From NCBI GenBank assembly GCA_937898195.1, contig CALEJD010000063.1, positions 1 to 7,735 of the forward strand: a DNA stretch of 7,735 nucleotides, read 5' to 3'. This document shows, piece after piece, positions 1 through 6,633 of this stretch. Below the pieces are notes generated by a model, which saw only the letters and a program-made list of their open reading frames with translations, had not been told where the DNA came from and made no database searches. The translations under genes were made by a program, and so were the position numbers. Positions within the stretch are counted from its first letter, which is position 1. Every line of letters begins with the position of its first letter. This stretch comes from an uncultured Clostridia bacterium (GTDB lineage: Bacteria > Bacillota > Clostridia > Oscillospirales > Acutalibacteraceae).

Positions 1-625
1 AGCCAAGTGTTTCAACTTCTTGGTGCATTCCCATACCTTTTTCTACAACTGCACCCGTTACAAAGTAGTTTTTGACACCATTATCTTTTAAGAATTGTAA
101 GAACTCCATTGAGCCGTTTATTCTGAACTCATTGGGGTTTTCTTTCGCTTTTATAAGGTTTTTATCACGACAAAATCCGTTAAGTACTGCTTCATAAAGT
201 TTAAAAAGTCGAGGAGTTTGCTCTTTTAACATTTCGGTCATTTCTGGGGTTTCTGGCAAGTCTTCATAATATTCAATTCCGTTGTTTATTAGGTCAATTA
301 TTTGAGCATTTGTCTGCATATCGCAGTTGACTTTTATATTTCCCTCTTGCACTGCACGACGAATTGCCCATTCCATTTGAGTAAGTGCCGAGAGTCCCGC
401 TGACTCAATGCAAAACTGGTCAGTTTCAGGCAATTTCTTTGTCCCTGCAAGAGAAATAAGTCTATTTTGATTTTCGATACTGTCAAAATCTTGGGGTAAA
501 CCGTTTTTGATTACATCATAAAGACAGATGCTCATAACCGGTGGCCAGTCACGAATAAGAGAATGTGTGCCGTCAATATCGTGAAAAGCGTATTCAATTT
601 TATGAGTTTCACGAATTGTCAGCAT
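1..625 (-). CDS. HAD-superfamily hydrolase, partial (C-terminus beyond left edge)
   Basis: The reading frame is open from an ATG at 625-623 to the window edge, giving 208 codons without a stop; the C-terminus is missing. Near the N-terminus, DIDGT (D16, D18) matches HAD motif I, with D16 the expected nucleophile and D18 the general acid. FVTGA at about residues 188-192 fits motif II (T190). About 170 mostly helical, charged residues lie between them, as expected for a C1 cap domain that sets substrate choice. Motifs III and IV would be outside the window. The family is known for phosphatases and related phosphotransferases acting in the cytoplasm; the substrate cannot be read from this sequence. 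A Shine-Dalgarno TAAGGAG at 637-631, 5 nt from the ATG, supports the start and contains the stop codon of the upstream flavoprotein gene. Its position downstream of a sugar symporter makes a sugar-phosphate phosphatase possible, but that is inference. Confidence 0.8.
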   Translation of the reverse strand, partial: MLTIRETHKIEYAFHDIDGTHSLIRDWPPVMSICLYDVIKNGLPQDFDSIENQNRLISLAGTKKLPETDQFCIESAGLSALTQMEWAIRRAVQEGNIKVNCDMQTNAQIIDLINNGIEYYEDLPETPEMTEMLKEQTPRLFKLYEAVLNGFCRDKNLIKAKENPNEFRINGSMEFLQFLKDNGVKNYFVTGAVVEKGMGMHQEVETLG

Positions 626-630
626 AATAA

Positions 631-637
631 CTCCTTA
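631..637 (-). promoter_or_regulatory. Ribosome binding site TAAGGAG overlapping a stop codon
   Basis: Reading the minus strand, TAAGGAG sits 5 nt before the ATG of the HAD hydrolase. Its TAA is the stop codon of the NimA-like gene, so a terminating ribosome sits directly on the next initiation site. This fixes the HAD start and suggests coupled translation. Confidence 0.75.
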
Positions 638-1123
638 TTTTTTAGGTGATGGTCTGTGTTTTGCGGTGTATTCAAGAGTGTTGATTTTGATAATTGTAAC
701 TATTTTTGTCATTTTGTCTTCAAATTCAAAATCTTTGCCTGTCTGTGTTTTCATAAGCACAGATAACGCCAATTTTTTCTCTTCAATATCTTCTACGATT
801 TCGGCAACACCCCTACCCATAACTGATGCATAGGTAATGCCATATTTGCAAGCAACATCACCCTCAAATGGCACGATGTCGCAATCCATTTCATAAAAAA
901 CTTTTGGATTTGCACGAATCAAATCAAGTTTTCTGCCACGATTTGCACCGTGAAGATAAATTGTAAGTTTACCATCTTCCATTATGTAGCCATAATTCAT
1001 TGGCACAACATAGGGCTCGTCACCATCAACCATTCCAAGATGCAAAATCTTGGATTTATCAAGAATTTTTATAATTTCGTCAATGTCAGTTACCTGACGC
1101 TCGCGTCTTGTCATTCCGTTCAT
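635..1123 (-). CDS. NimA-like pyridoxamine 5'-phosphate oxidase family flavoprotein
   Basis: This 162-residue protein is a complete small split-barrel FMN-binding protein of the pyridoxamine 5'-phosphate oxidase superfamily, NimA-like branch. Typical features are an N-terminal RRERQVTD, then HLGMVDGDEPYVVPMNYGY (28-46), YLHGANRGRKLDLI (56-69) and the late strand SVMGRGVAEIVED (100-112). H58 lies where NimA proteins carry the histidine of their active site. Family members include 5-nitroimidazole reductases that inactivate drugs such as metronidazole, but most chromosomal homologues have no proven substrate, so resistance should not be assumed. The protein is probably a cytoplasmic dimer. The first ATG is favoured because TAGGAG (1135-1130) lies 6 nt upstream; M4 would be about 9 nt further away. 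It sits 9 bp after the symporter gene and 9 bp before the HAD gene. Confidence 0.88.
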   Translation of the reverse strand: MNGMTRRERQVTDIDEIIKILDKSKILHLGMVDGDEPYVVPMNYGYIMEDGKLTIYLHGANRGRKLDLIRANPKVFYEMDCDIVPFEGDVACKYGITYASVMGRGVAEIVEDIEEKKLALSVLMKTQTGKDFEFEDKMTKIVTIIKINTLEYTAKHRPSPKK

Positions 1124-1129
1124 AAAATG

Positions 1130-1135
1130 CTCCTA
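1130..1135 (-). promoter_or_regulatory. Ribosome binding site TAGGAG overlapping a stop codon
   Basis: On the minus strand TAGGAG lies 6 nt before the ATG of the NimA-like gene. Its TAG is the stop codon of the upstream GPH symporter. The arrangement decides between the two possible starts (M1 and M4) in favour of M1 and implies termination-reinitiation coupling. Confidence 0.72.
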
Positions 1136-2590
1136 CTCTTTAATATCATATTTCTTTGACATCTTGCTTAATGCTTCTTCTCTTGTGATTTTGCCTGTAT
1201 TACAATCAATCATCACTTGGACATCTTTGTCCTTTAAATCATAGAAACACCAAACGATAAATGCCAACAAACCACCGATTGCAGGAATAAGCATAAAGAT
1301 AAGCCAAAGCATATCTAATGCATGTTGTGTTTGTGTTACTCCACTTTGCTCGAGTTCTTGGAATGAGCCTACTTCAACCACTTTCCAGCCTACTGATTCG
1401 AGACCGAGTATAAAGAGACCTAACGCACCAGAGATAGAGCCTGTAAGTTTTGCCATAAATGTCTGCACCGCAAAGGTTATACCTTTTGCCTCAGTACCAC
1501 TCTTAAATCGACCATATTCCGCACAGTCAGGTGTAAACATAAACATTTCCAGACTGACTACCGCCAATGGAACTGAACGGATAGTAAAGAGAATAATATA
1601 AACAACCGCGTTGCCATAACCTATCGCCCACATAATAAAACTAAGTATTACATACATGAGCAAGCATATTTGATTAACCTTCATCTTATCAAATCGACGA
1701 ATAATCTTAGGCAACAACAAAGAAATAATAAGCTGTGGAACAGTTCCGATTGCACCTACAAGCAATGAGAAAAGCGCACTATTAAACAGATAATATGAAA
1801 CATAGAGAGTAAACGCGTTACCTATGCTGAGTGATGAATAGAAGAAAATTCCCACATAATATATAAGCAAGTACTTATTCTTAACAAGATATGAGAACAT
1901 TTTTCTGATGGTAAATGTTTCTTCACTCTCGGCATGGAAACGCTCTTGAAGTTTGAAAGACGCAGGCGACATTAAAGTAAACGCAATAACACAGATTATT
2001 ATTGCTATCATGCCATAATTCATGCCAACCTGTTCGCTGACAAGAACAGTTGACAATGTTGATGTAATACCAACACCAACATAGGTAGCAATGCTCTTAT
2101 ATGACTGAATTGTGTTTCGCTCGTCGATACTCTGACTCATAGAAGTCAAAATGCCGAAAATTGGCACGTCACAGAGAGTGTAAGCAGTATCCCAAAGGAT
2201 ATATGCAACTGCGAACCAGCCTAATTTTACGGCTTGTGAAGAGCCAGACGGAATAATAAAAGTCAATACCGTAGCAATCGGAATAAGTACTGTTGAAACT
2301 CGTAACCAAGGAAGATATTTTTTGCCACTTTTGAACTTGATTGAGTCAAAGATTACGCCGAATAATGTATCGTTTACAGCATCCCATACCTTTACAACAA
2401 GCATTACTGTTGCTGACTTAATAGGGTCGATGCCTAAAAATAAAAGATATGTAGTCAAGCACACATTAAAAAGTGTGTAAATCATATTCTGACCTGCAAA
2501 ATATGAATAATAACTTGCTCTTTCAACTGGCTCTGTTGACCAGTTTTCTCCTGTTACAAAAACCTTTTTAACTAATGAAGAAACTGCCAC
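1133..2590 (-). CDS. GPH-family (MelB-type) sugar:cation symporter, MFS fold
   Basis: This 485-residue membrane protein has about twelve hydrophobic segments and no signal peptide, the usual size for glycoside-pentoside-hexuronide:cation symporters, which import sugars or glycosides with Na+ or H+. VKVWDAVNDTLFG (67-79) matches the helix II motif of MelB, so D70 and D74 correspond to the MelB cation-site aspartates D55 and D59. SGKKYLPWLR (88-97) is the cytoplasmic loop 2-3 signature, and YTLCDVPIFG (137-146) carries D141, equivalent to MelB D124. The helix I position of MelB D19, a sugar-binding residue, appears to be Q34 or N35 in GQNMIY, so melibiose is not the expected substrate. The start is GTG (2590-2588): an in-frame TAA lies just upstream, and the overlapping ATG at 2592 is in another frame. 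The substrate is unknown. The gene follows the rRNA methyltransferase by 15 bp. Confidence 0.88.
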   Translation of the reverse strand: MAVSSLVKKVFVTGENWSTEPVERASYYSYFAGQNMIYTLFNVCLTTYLLFLGIDPIKSATVMLVVKVWDAVNDTLFGVIFDSIKFKSGKKYLPWLRVSTVLIPIATVLTFIIPSGSSQAVKLGWFAVAYILWDTAYTLCDVPIFGILTSMSQSIDERNTIQSYKSIATYVGVGITSTLSTVLVSEQVGMNYGMIAIIICVIAFTLMSPASFKLQERFHAESEETFTIRKMFSYLVKNKYLLIYYVGIFFYSSLSIGNAFTLYVSYYLFNSALFSLLVGAIGTVPQLIISLLLPKIIRRFDKMKVNQICLLMYVILSFIMWAIGYGNAVVYIILFTIRSVPLAVVSLEMFMFTPDCAEYGRFKSGTEAKGITFAVQTFMAKLTGSISGALGLFILGLESVGWKVVEVGSFQELEQSGVTQTQHALDMLWLIFMLIPAIGGLLAFIVWCFYDLKDKDVQVMIDCNTGKITREEALSKMSKKYDIKE

Positions 2591-2598
2591 ATTTATTT

Positions 2599-2605
2599 CT
2601 CCTTA
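2599..2605 (-). promoter_or_regulatory. Ribosome binding site for the GTG-started symporter
   Basis: TAAGGAG on the minus strand lies 8 nt before the GTG at 2590-2588 and 6 nt before an out-of-frame ATG at 2592-2590. The stop codon of the preceding methyltransferase gene (TAA, 2608-2606) lies immediately upstream of it. The out-of-frame ATG opens only six sense codons before TAG. Confidence 0.65.
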
Positions 2606-3952
2606 TTATTCTTTAATTAAAAGTGCGACTGATTCTGTATGACTTGTTCTGGGGAACATATCAACAGGAGTCACTTCTTTTGTTTTATAACCTAATTCTT
2701 TTAATATCGCACAGTCACGAGCTTGTGTTGATACATCACAAGAAACATAGACAATTTTTTTAGGTTTCATTTCTGCGACATATTCGAGAACTTCTCTGTC
2801 GCACCCTTTTCGTGGCGGGTCAAGGATTACCGCGTCAGGCTCAATATTTTTATCTTTAAGAATTTTTACTGCATCTTTGGCATCACCACAGTAAAATTCG
2901 CAGTTTTCAATATTATTGTTTTTTGCATTAACCTTTGCGTCTTCAATGGCTTCGGGAATAATCTCAACACCGATTACTTTTTTCACTTTATTTGCCATTG
3001 AAAGTCCGATTGTACCTGCTCCGCAATAAAGGTCAAGTACAGTTTCACTCCCTGTTGCGCCAACATATTCACTTGCTTTGTCATATAAAAGCTCTGCGCA
3101 ATCGTGGTTTACTTGATAAAATGAAAGTGGTGAAAGACGAATTTTCACTCCGAAAAGCACATCTTCAATATAATCTGCACCCCACAAAGTTTTACATTCA
3201 AGACCTAAAATTACATTGGTTTTTTCTGTATTTTTATTGATAGAAACACTCGCAAGTCCCTTGATTTTTAGCAAATCGTCAACTAATTCTTTAGATTTTG
3301 GAATTTCGTCACCATTTATAACAAGGCACACCATAATCTGCCCTGTTACAAAGGCTTTTCTTATGTAAATATGGCGAATGAGTCCTGTATGATTTATTGA
3401 ATCATACGCCGAGATGCCGAATTCAGTCATCCAGTTTTTCACAATTTCAACTATATCTGCAAATTCTTCGGGTTGTAAAATACAATCTGAGGAATTTATT
3501 ATTCTATGGCTTTTTTGAGCATAAAAACCAGTAACTATACCTTTTTCAAATCCCACAGGATATTGAGCTTTGTTTCTGTATCTTTCAGTTTCACAAATGA
3601 TAATATCGTTAACGGGCACATCTAAATGGGCAAGACGCTGAAATGCATCAATCACTTTTTGCTTTTTAAGTTGTTTCTCTGCTTCATAAGAGATATGACG
3701 ATAAGCACAACCACCACAAGAGCGAAAATGTGGGCAATCAACATCAATTCTGTCTGGGGATTTCTTTAAAATCTGCTTGATAATGCCGATAGCATAGGTC
3801 TTTTTAGCTTTAATAATATGGGCAATAATTGTGTCACCCTTTGCAGCGCCCGAAACAAACACCGCTTGTCCATCATAATGCCCAACGCCATTACCCTCGG
3901 CAGTATAGCCTTCAATATTCAGTTGTATATCTTGATTTTTAACGAGTGACAT
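2606..3952 (-). CDS. rlmD: 23S rRNA (uracil-C5)-methyltransferase, RlmD/RlmCD (RumA) family
   Basis: This 448-residue protein is full length for the TrmA/RlmD family, which methylates C5 of uridine in 23S rRNA using S-adenosylmethionine. Residues 1-60 form a TRAM RNA-binding domain. C73, C79 and C82 (DCPHFRSCGGC), with C157, are the expected ligands of the [4Fe-4S] cluster. The C-terminal Rossmann domain has VLDLYCGAGTIGLSMA (305-320) for SAM, DPPRKG (378-383), the catalytic cysteine C405 in YVSCDVST, and E440 in the terminal HTES motif. E. coli RlmD modifies U1939; Gram-positive RlmCD enzymes modify both U747 and U1939. Which applies here cannot be decided from the sequence, and a TrmA-like role is less likely because of the Fe-S cysteines and the TRAM domain. 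TAAGGA (3967-3962) precedes the ATG by 9 nt and contains the stop of the upstream CHR gene. Confidence 0.92.
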   Translation of the reverse strand: MSLVKNQDIQLNIEGYTAEGNGVGHYDGQAVFVSGAAKGDTIIAHIIKAKKTYAIGIIKQILKKSPDRIDVDCPHFRSCGGCAYRHISYEAEKQLKKQKVIDAFQRLAHLDVPVNDIIICETERYRNKAQYPVGFEKGIVTGFYAQKSHRIINSSDCILQPEEFADIVEIVKNWMTEFGISAYDSINHTGLIRHIYIRKAFVTGQIMVCLVINGDEIPKSKELVDDLLKIKGLASVSINKNTEKTNVILGLECKTLWGADYIEDVLFGVKIRLSPLSFYQVNHDCAELLYDKASEYVGATGSETVLDLYCGAGTIGLSMANKVKKVIGVEIIPEAIEDAKVNAKNNNIENCEFYCGDAKDAVKILKDKNIEPDAVILDPPRKGCDREVLEYVAEMKPKKIVYVSCDVSTQARDCAILKELGYKTKEVTPVDMFPRTSHTESVALLIKE

Positions 3953-3961
3953 ACAAACAAA

Positions 3962-3967
3962 TCCTTA
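3962..3967 (-). promoter_or_regulatory. Ribosome binding site TAAGGA overlapping a stop codon
   Basis: On the minus strand TAAGGA lies 9 nt before the ATG of the rRNA uracil methyltransferase gene. The TAA is the stop codon of the second CHR-family gene. It supports the annotated start and links the transporter and methyltransferase genes in one transcript. Confidence 0.65.
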
Positions 3968-4534
3968 TAATTTTAATAATATACCCGCAACAGCACCAAG
4001 CGCCAACCAGAATGCAGGGTGTAATTTTTTTAGTTTTTTAATAAACATAAGACCGAACACTACAACAGAAATTGCAATTACAGGCAATACGAATGCCCCG
4101 TCAACATAGAAAATCGGTTTGATAATGCCGAATACTGCAAACAAAACAAGTGCAGTAACAACAGGACGAATACCAGAAAAAGCACCTTTTACATATTGAT
4201 TTTCTTTGAATGCTTTTAAGAATCCCGCAATAAGCACAATTACTATAATTGATGGTGTTACAAGCCCAAGAGTTGCGATAGCTCCACCTAAAACGCCACC
4301 CAAGATGCCTAACTCGTCAAAGCCTGCGTTATAGCCCGCATAGGTTGCCATATTTATGCCGATTGGCCCAGGTGTGCTTTCAGCTATAGCTACCATAACA
4401 CCCAATTGGTCTTCATTAAACCAACCATAGTCACTTCTTGCTAAATCTTGCAAGAATGGAATAGTTGCAGGACCACCACCAACTGCGAAAAGTCCTATTT
4501 TGAAAAATTCATAAAATAAATACAAGAAGGTCAT
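3965..4534 (-). CDS. Chromate transporter (CHR) family protein, half-size, second of pair
   Basis: This 189-residue integral membrane protein is a single CHR domain, about half the length of the classical two-domain ChrA. The N-terminal signature FFKIGLFAVGGGPATIPFL (10-28) and the motif ESTPGPIGINMATYAGY (52-68) are diagnostic; about six hydrophobic segments follow. Short CHR proteins are usually encoded in adjacent pairs, and in Bacillus subtilis both partners are needed for chromate resistance, which fits an antiparallel heterodimer. The ATG overlaps the stop of the upstream partner (ATGA at 4534-4531), and a strong AAGGAGGT at 4551-4544 lies 9 nt before it, so both subunits should be made in step. 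Chromate export is the family name only. In an anaerobe the natural substrate may be another oxyanion, and nothing in the sequence fixes it. Confidence 0.88.
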   Translation of the reverse strand: MTFLYLFYEFFKIGLFAVGGGPATIPFLQDLARSDYGWFNEDQLGVMVAIAESTPGPIGINMATYAGYNAGFDELGILGGVLGGAIATLGLVTPSIIVIVLIAGFLKAFKENQYVKGAFSGIRPVVTALVLFAVFGIIKPIFYVDGAFVLPVIAISVVVFGLMFIKKLKKLHPAFWLALGAVAGILLKL

Positions 4535-5079
4535 CTCTGTTTTACCTCCTTGATTTTATTGTAAACAATACCAATAACTCCACCGAAAATAACGAGAAGT
4601 ATCGGAGTTATATCAAACACAAAGCAAGCAACAAGTCCGATTATAAAAAGCACAACCGACATTATATTTGCAAGACTTTTCTTTCCTAATGTAATTACTG
4701 TATGAGCAAGCAACGCGCAAACAATCGCGTTAATCCCCGTAAGTGCAGATGCAACTATTGGGTAATCCATAAAATTCTGCAATACAGATGCCACAATTGT
4801 AATGATTATTACTGATGGCGCAACCATTCCAAGTGTTGCGAAAATTCCACCAAGCACTCCCGCTTGATAATAACCAATAAAAGTAGCAGTATTAACCGCA
4901 ATAATACCCGGTGTGCACTGACCAACTGCGTAATAATCAAGCAATTCTTCTTCAGTTGCCCATTTTTTCTTCTGGACTATCTCTCTTGTGAGTAGTGGTA
5001 ACATTGTAAGACCACCACCAAAAGTGATACTACCTATTTTTGCAAAGGTCAAAAACAGGCTTAGTAATTTTTTAACCAT
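4531..5079 (-). CDS. Chromate transporter (CHR) family protein, half-size, first of pair
   Basis: This 182-residue membrane protein is the other half of the CHR pair. It has FAKIGSITFGGGLTMLPLL (12-30), then the cytoplasmic stretch REIVQKKKWATEEELLDYY (32-50), and GQCTPGIIAVNTATFIGYY (53-71), all matching conserved CHR regions, followed by about four further hydrophobic segments. C55 in QCTPG replaces the usual small or acidic residue (the partner has ESTPG), so the two copies are diverged paralogues rather than a recent duplication. Its ribosome binding site is weak: GGAG at 5094-5091, 11 nt from the ATG. The gene follows the cyclase-family gene by 41 bp and overlaps its partner by 4 bp. The pair probably forms one exporter or exchanger in the cytoplasmic membrane. 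The substrate is not established. Confidence 0.87.
   Translation of the reverse strand: MVKKLLSLFLTFAKIGSITFGGGLTMLPLLTREIVQKKKWATEEELLDYYAVGQCTPGIIAVNTATFIGYYQAGVLGGIFATLGMVAPSVIIITIVASVLQNFMDYPIVASALTGINAIVCALLAHTVITLGKKSLANIMSVVLFIIGLVACFVFDITPILLVIFGGVIGIVYNKIKEVKQR
4544..4551 (-). promoter_or_regulatory. Consensus Shine-Dalgarno AAGGAGGT inside the first CHR gene
   Basis: AAGGAGGT, the strongest ribosome binding site in the window, lies inside the 3' end of the first CHR gene, 9 nt before the ATG of the second. Together with the ATGA overlap it should give efficient coupled synthesis of the second subunit. Confidence 0.75.
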
Positions 5080-5120
5080 TTCTATTTTTTCTCCAAAATT
5101 TAATTTAGATGATTTTTAAC

Positions 5121-5729
5121 TTATTTCTGTTCGCCACTCCAGAAGATATAATCAGACACTAAAAACGCTCTGACTGGCGAAGCTTCTGCACCACTGATTT
5201 TCATTGGTGCAGCCATAAGAAAATAATCCCCTGACTGCACATTTTTTAAATCAAGATTTTCAAGCAATGCCACATTATCAACCATAAACATTCTGTGAGT
5301 TCTGCCGTCACTTTCTTCTGGCTCAACTGTCATCGAGTCTGTTCCCACAAGAATATAGCCCATATGGGAAAGCTCTGATGCTGCAGACTCATGCAAAGTT
5401 GCTTTGCCGTGACTCTTTATTAATATTCTTTTTGCATTTCTTGGGAAATATTCTTCAACAAATGCACCTGTGATAACAATTTCAGGCACTTCAACAACAA
5501 CGCAAGGCCCTATAAACACTTCGGGTGGATATTCTGTTATATCATTACCATTTGGTAAGAAATGCAACGGTGCATCCATATGAGTACCATTATGAAGACA
5601 CATATTTATTGTGCTCAGATTATATTCATTTTCATAACCGATTGTCTTGACCTGCTCTAAAGTTGGCGTCGGGTCCCCCGGATAAACTTCACAAGTCATT
5701 ATATCTTTTGAAATATCAATAAATTTCAT
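5121..5729 (-). CDS. Cyclase family protein (KynB-like metal-dependent hydrolase)
   Basis: This 202-residue protein belongs to the cyclase family (Pfam Cyclase, PF04199), which includes bacterial kynurenine formamidase KynB and polyketide cyclases. The signature is clear: an early YPGDPTP (16-22), then HNGTHMDAPLHF (46-57), in which H46, H50, D52 and H56 are the metal-ligand and catalytic positions of the HxGTHxDxPxH motif. VGTDS (128-132) and PMKISGAEASPVRA (175-188) follow, with E182 as a late acidic ligand candidate. The length is normal for KynB-type enzymes and there is no signal peptide. No tryptophan catabolism gene lies nearby, so the kynurenine formamidase label is not supported by context; an amide or ester hydrolase of unknown substrate is safer. 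The ATG is preceded by GGGGTGAG at 5740-5733. The gene sits 39 bp after the RlmA-type gene and 41 bp before the CHR pair. Confidence 0.85.
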   Translation of the reverse strand: MKFIDISKDIMTCEVYPGDPTPTLEQVKTIGYENEYNLSTINMCLHNGTHMDAPLHFLPNGNDITEYPPEVFIGPCVVVEVPEIVITGAFVEEYFPRNAKRILIKSHGKATLHESAASELSHMGYILVGTDSMTVEPEESDGRTHRMFMVDNVALLENLDLKNVQSGDYFLMAAPMKISGAEASPVRAFLVSDYIFWSGEQK

Positions 5730-5768
5730 AATCTCACCCCGTGTTTTTATAAATTCATTTTAGCATTC

Positions 5769-6575
5769 TTATATCTTTCTGTAAACAAGAAAATCAAAAT
5801 GGATTTCAGTTGTAAAACCATTGTTATTTCTAATTTTCTCTTCTGCGCCCAACTCTGTTTTAAAATAATAAGGTGTCATTTTGAAAAGTTTTACACCCAT
5901 TTCACCATCTAATGTGATTTCACTTTTAAGTGAATATCTTTCAACAAATTTAAATCCATTATATTCTGTATGTTTTTCTTCATTTTCATAAACATTTTCA
6001 TAGAGCAACTTTTTTAGCCCCATCAAGTGATTTTTACCTGGCACAGCGTAAATCATTATACCATCTTTTTTGAGAATCCTTGCCATTTCACTTTCTACCA
6101 TAGGTGCGAAAATATTGAGTGCAACATCAAAAGCGTTACTCTCTAATGGCATATCAAAGCAACTGCCAACTGCATAATGAAAATTTTTATATTTTGCCGC
6201 TGCATATCTGACTGCTTCTTTTGAAATGTCAAATCCATATAAATCAAAATCACAATTTATACTCTCTAACTTGCCGTCATAATAGCCTTCACCGCATCCA
6301 CAATCTGCAATAGACAATTTTTGACCATTTACAAAATACTCATTTATTATGTCGCATATTTTCTTTGCAAAGCAATCATAATTGCCACTTTCAAGAAACT
6401 CTCGGCGGGATAAAACCATATCTTTTGAGTCGCCGGGGTTATCAGAATGCTTTTTATTGACAGGCAACAAGTTCACATACCCTTGTTTTGCAATATCAAA
6501 AGAATGATTATTTTTGCAAAGGTAAGTTTTACCCTCAATATTCAATTTTGATTTGCAAATTGGACAAATGAACAT
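5769..6575 (-). CDS. rlmA: 23S rRNA (guanine-N1)-methyltransferase, RlmA family
   Basis: This 268-residue protein has the RlmA (RrmA/TlrB) layout. An N-terminal zinc finger has C4, C7, C20 and H24 (FICPICKSKL, then YLCKNNHSFDIAKQGY). The characteristic linker runs VNLLPVNKKHSDNPGDSKDM (34-53) into SRREFLESGNYD (56-67). A class I SAM-binding domain starts with IADCGCGEGYY (89-99), and NIFAP (154-158) is the motif IV region. E. coli RlmA(I) methylates G745; Gram-positive RlmA(II)/TlrB enzymes methylate G748 of 23S rRNA, in helix 35 at the macrolide-binding exit tunnel. Given the apparently Gram-positive host, G748 is the likelier target, but this is inferred. AAGGTG (6586-6581) lies 5 nt before the ATG. 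The gene is the first clear member of the close-packed unit and lies about 100 bp after the synthetase ORF. Confidence 0.88.
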   Translation of the reverse strand: MFICPICKSKLNIEGKTYLCKNNHSFDIAKQGYVNLLPVNKKHSDNPGDSKDMVLSRREFLESGNYDCFAKKICDIINEYFVNGQKLSIADCGCGEGYYDGKLESINCDFDLYGFDISKEAVRYAAAKYKNFHYAVGSCFDMPLESNAFDVALNIFAPMVESEMARILKKDGIMIYAVPGKNHLMGLKKLLYENVYENEEKHTEYNGFKFVERYSLKSEITLDGEMGVKLFKMTPYYFKTELGAEEKIRNNNGFTTEIHFDFLVYRKI

Positions 6576-6615
6576 AATAACACCTTAAAAAATCAAGCGG
6601 TAAAGGAATCCCTCC

Positions 6616-6630
6616 ACCGCCTATGGCGGT
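6616..6630. other. Perfect 6-bp stem hairpin with 3-base loop
   Basis: ACCGCC and GGCGGT pair perfectly around TAT. It lies three bases from the larger hairpin and belongs to the same GC-rich element. On the minus strand no T-run follows directly; the TTTTTT at 6592-6587 is more than 20 bases away. Confidence 0.6.
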
Positions 6631-6633
6631 CCC

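Noticed and set aside
950..1159. Plus-strand open frame opposite the NimA-like gene
   Set aside because: It is antisense to a well-supported gene, resembles no family and has no ribosome binding site of note; it is a shadow frame.
2992..3240. Plus-strand open frame opposite the rRNA uracil methyltransferase
   Set aside because: It lies wholly inside a gene with intact catalytic motifs, and its composition looks like reverse-frame translation.
3965..5079. Recent tandem duplication of the CHR genes
   Set aside because: The two proteins share only family motifs and differ clearly elsewhere, as expected for ancient N-type and C-type halves.
5080..5120. Promoter or terminator between the cyclase and CHR genes
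   Set aside because: The 41 bp are AT-rich with no stable stem and no paired -35/-10 elements.
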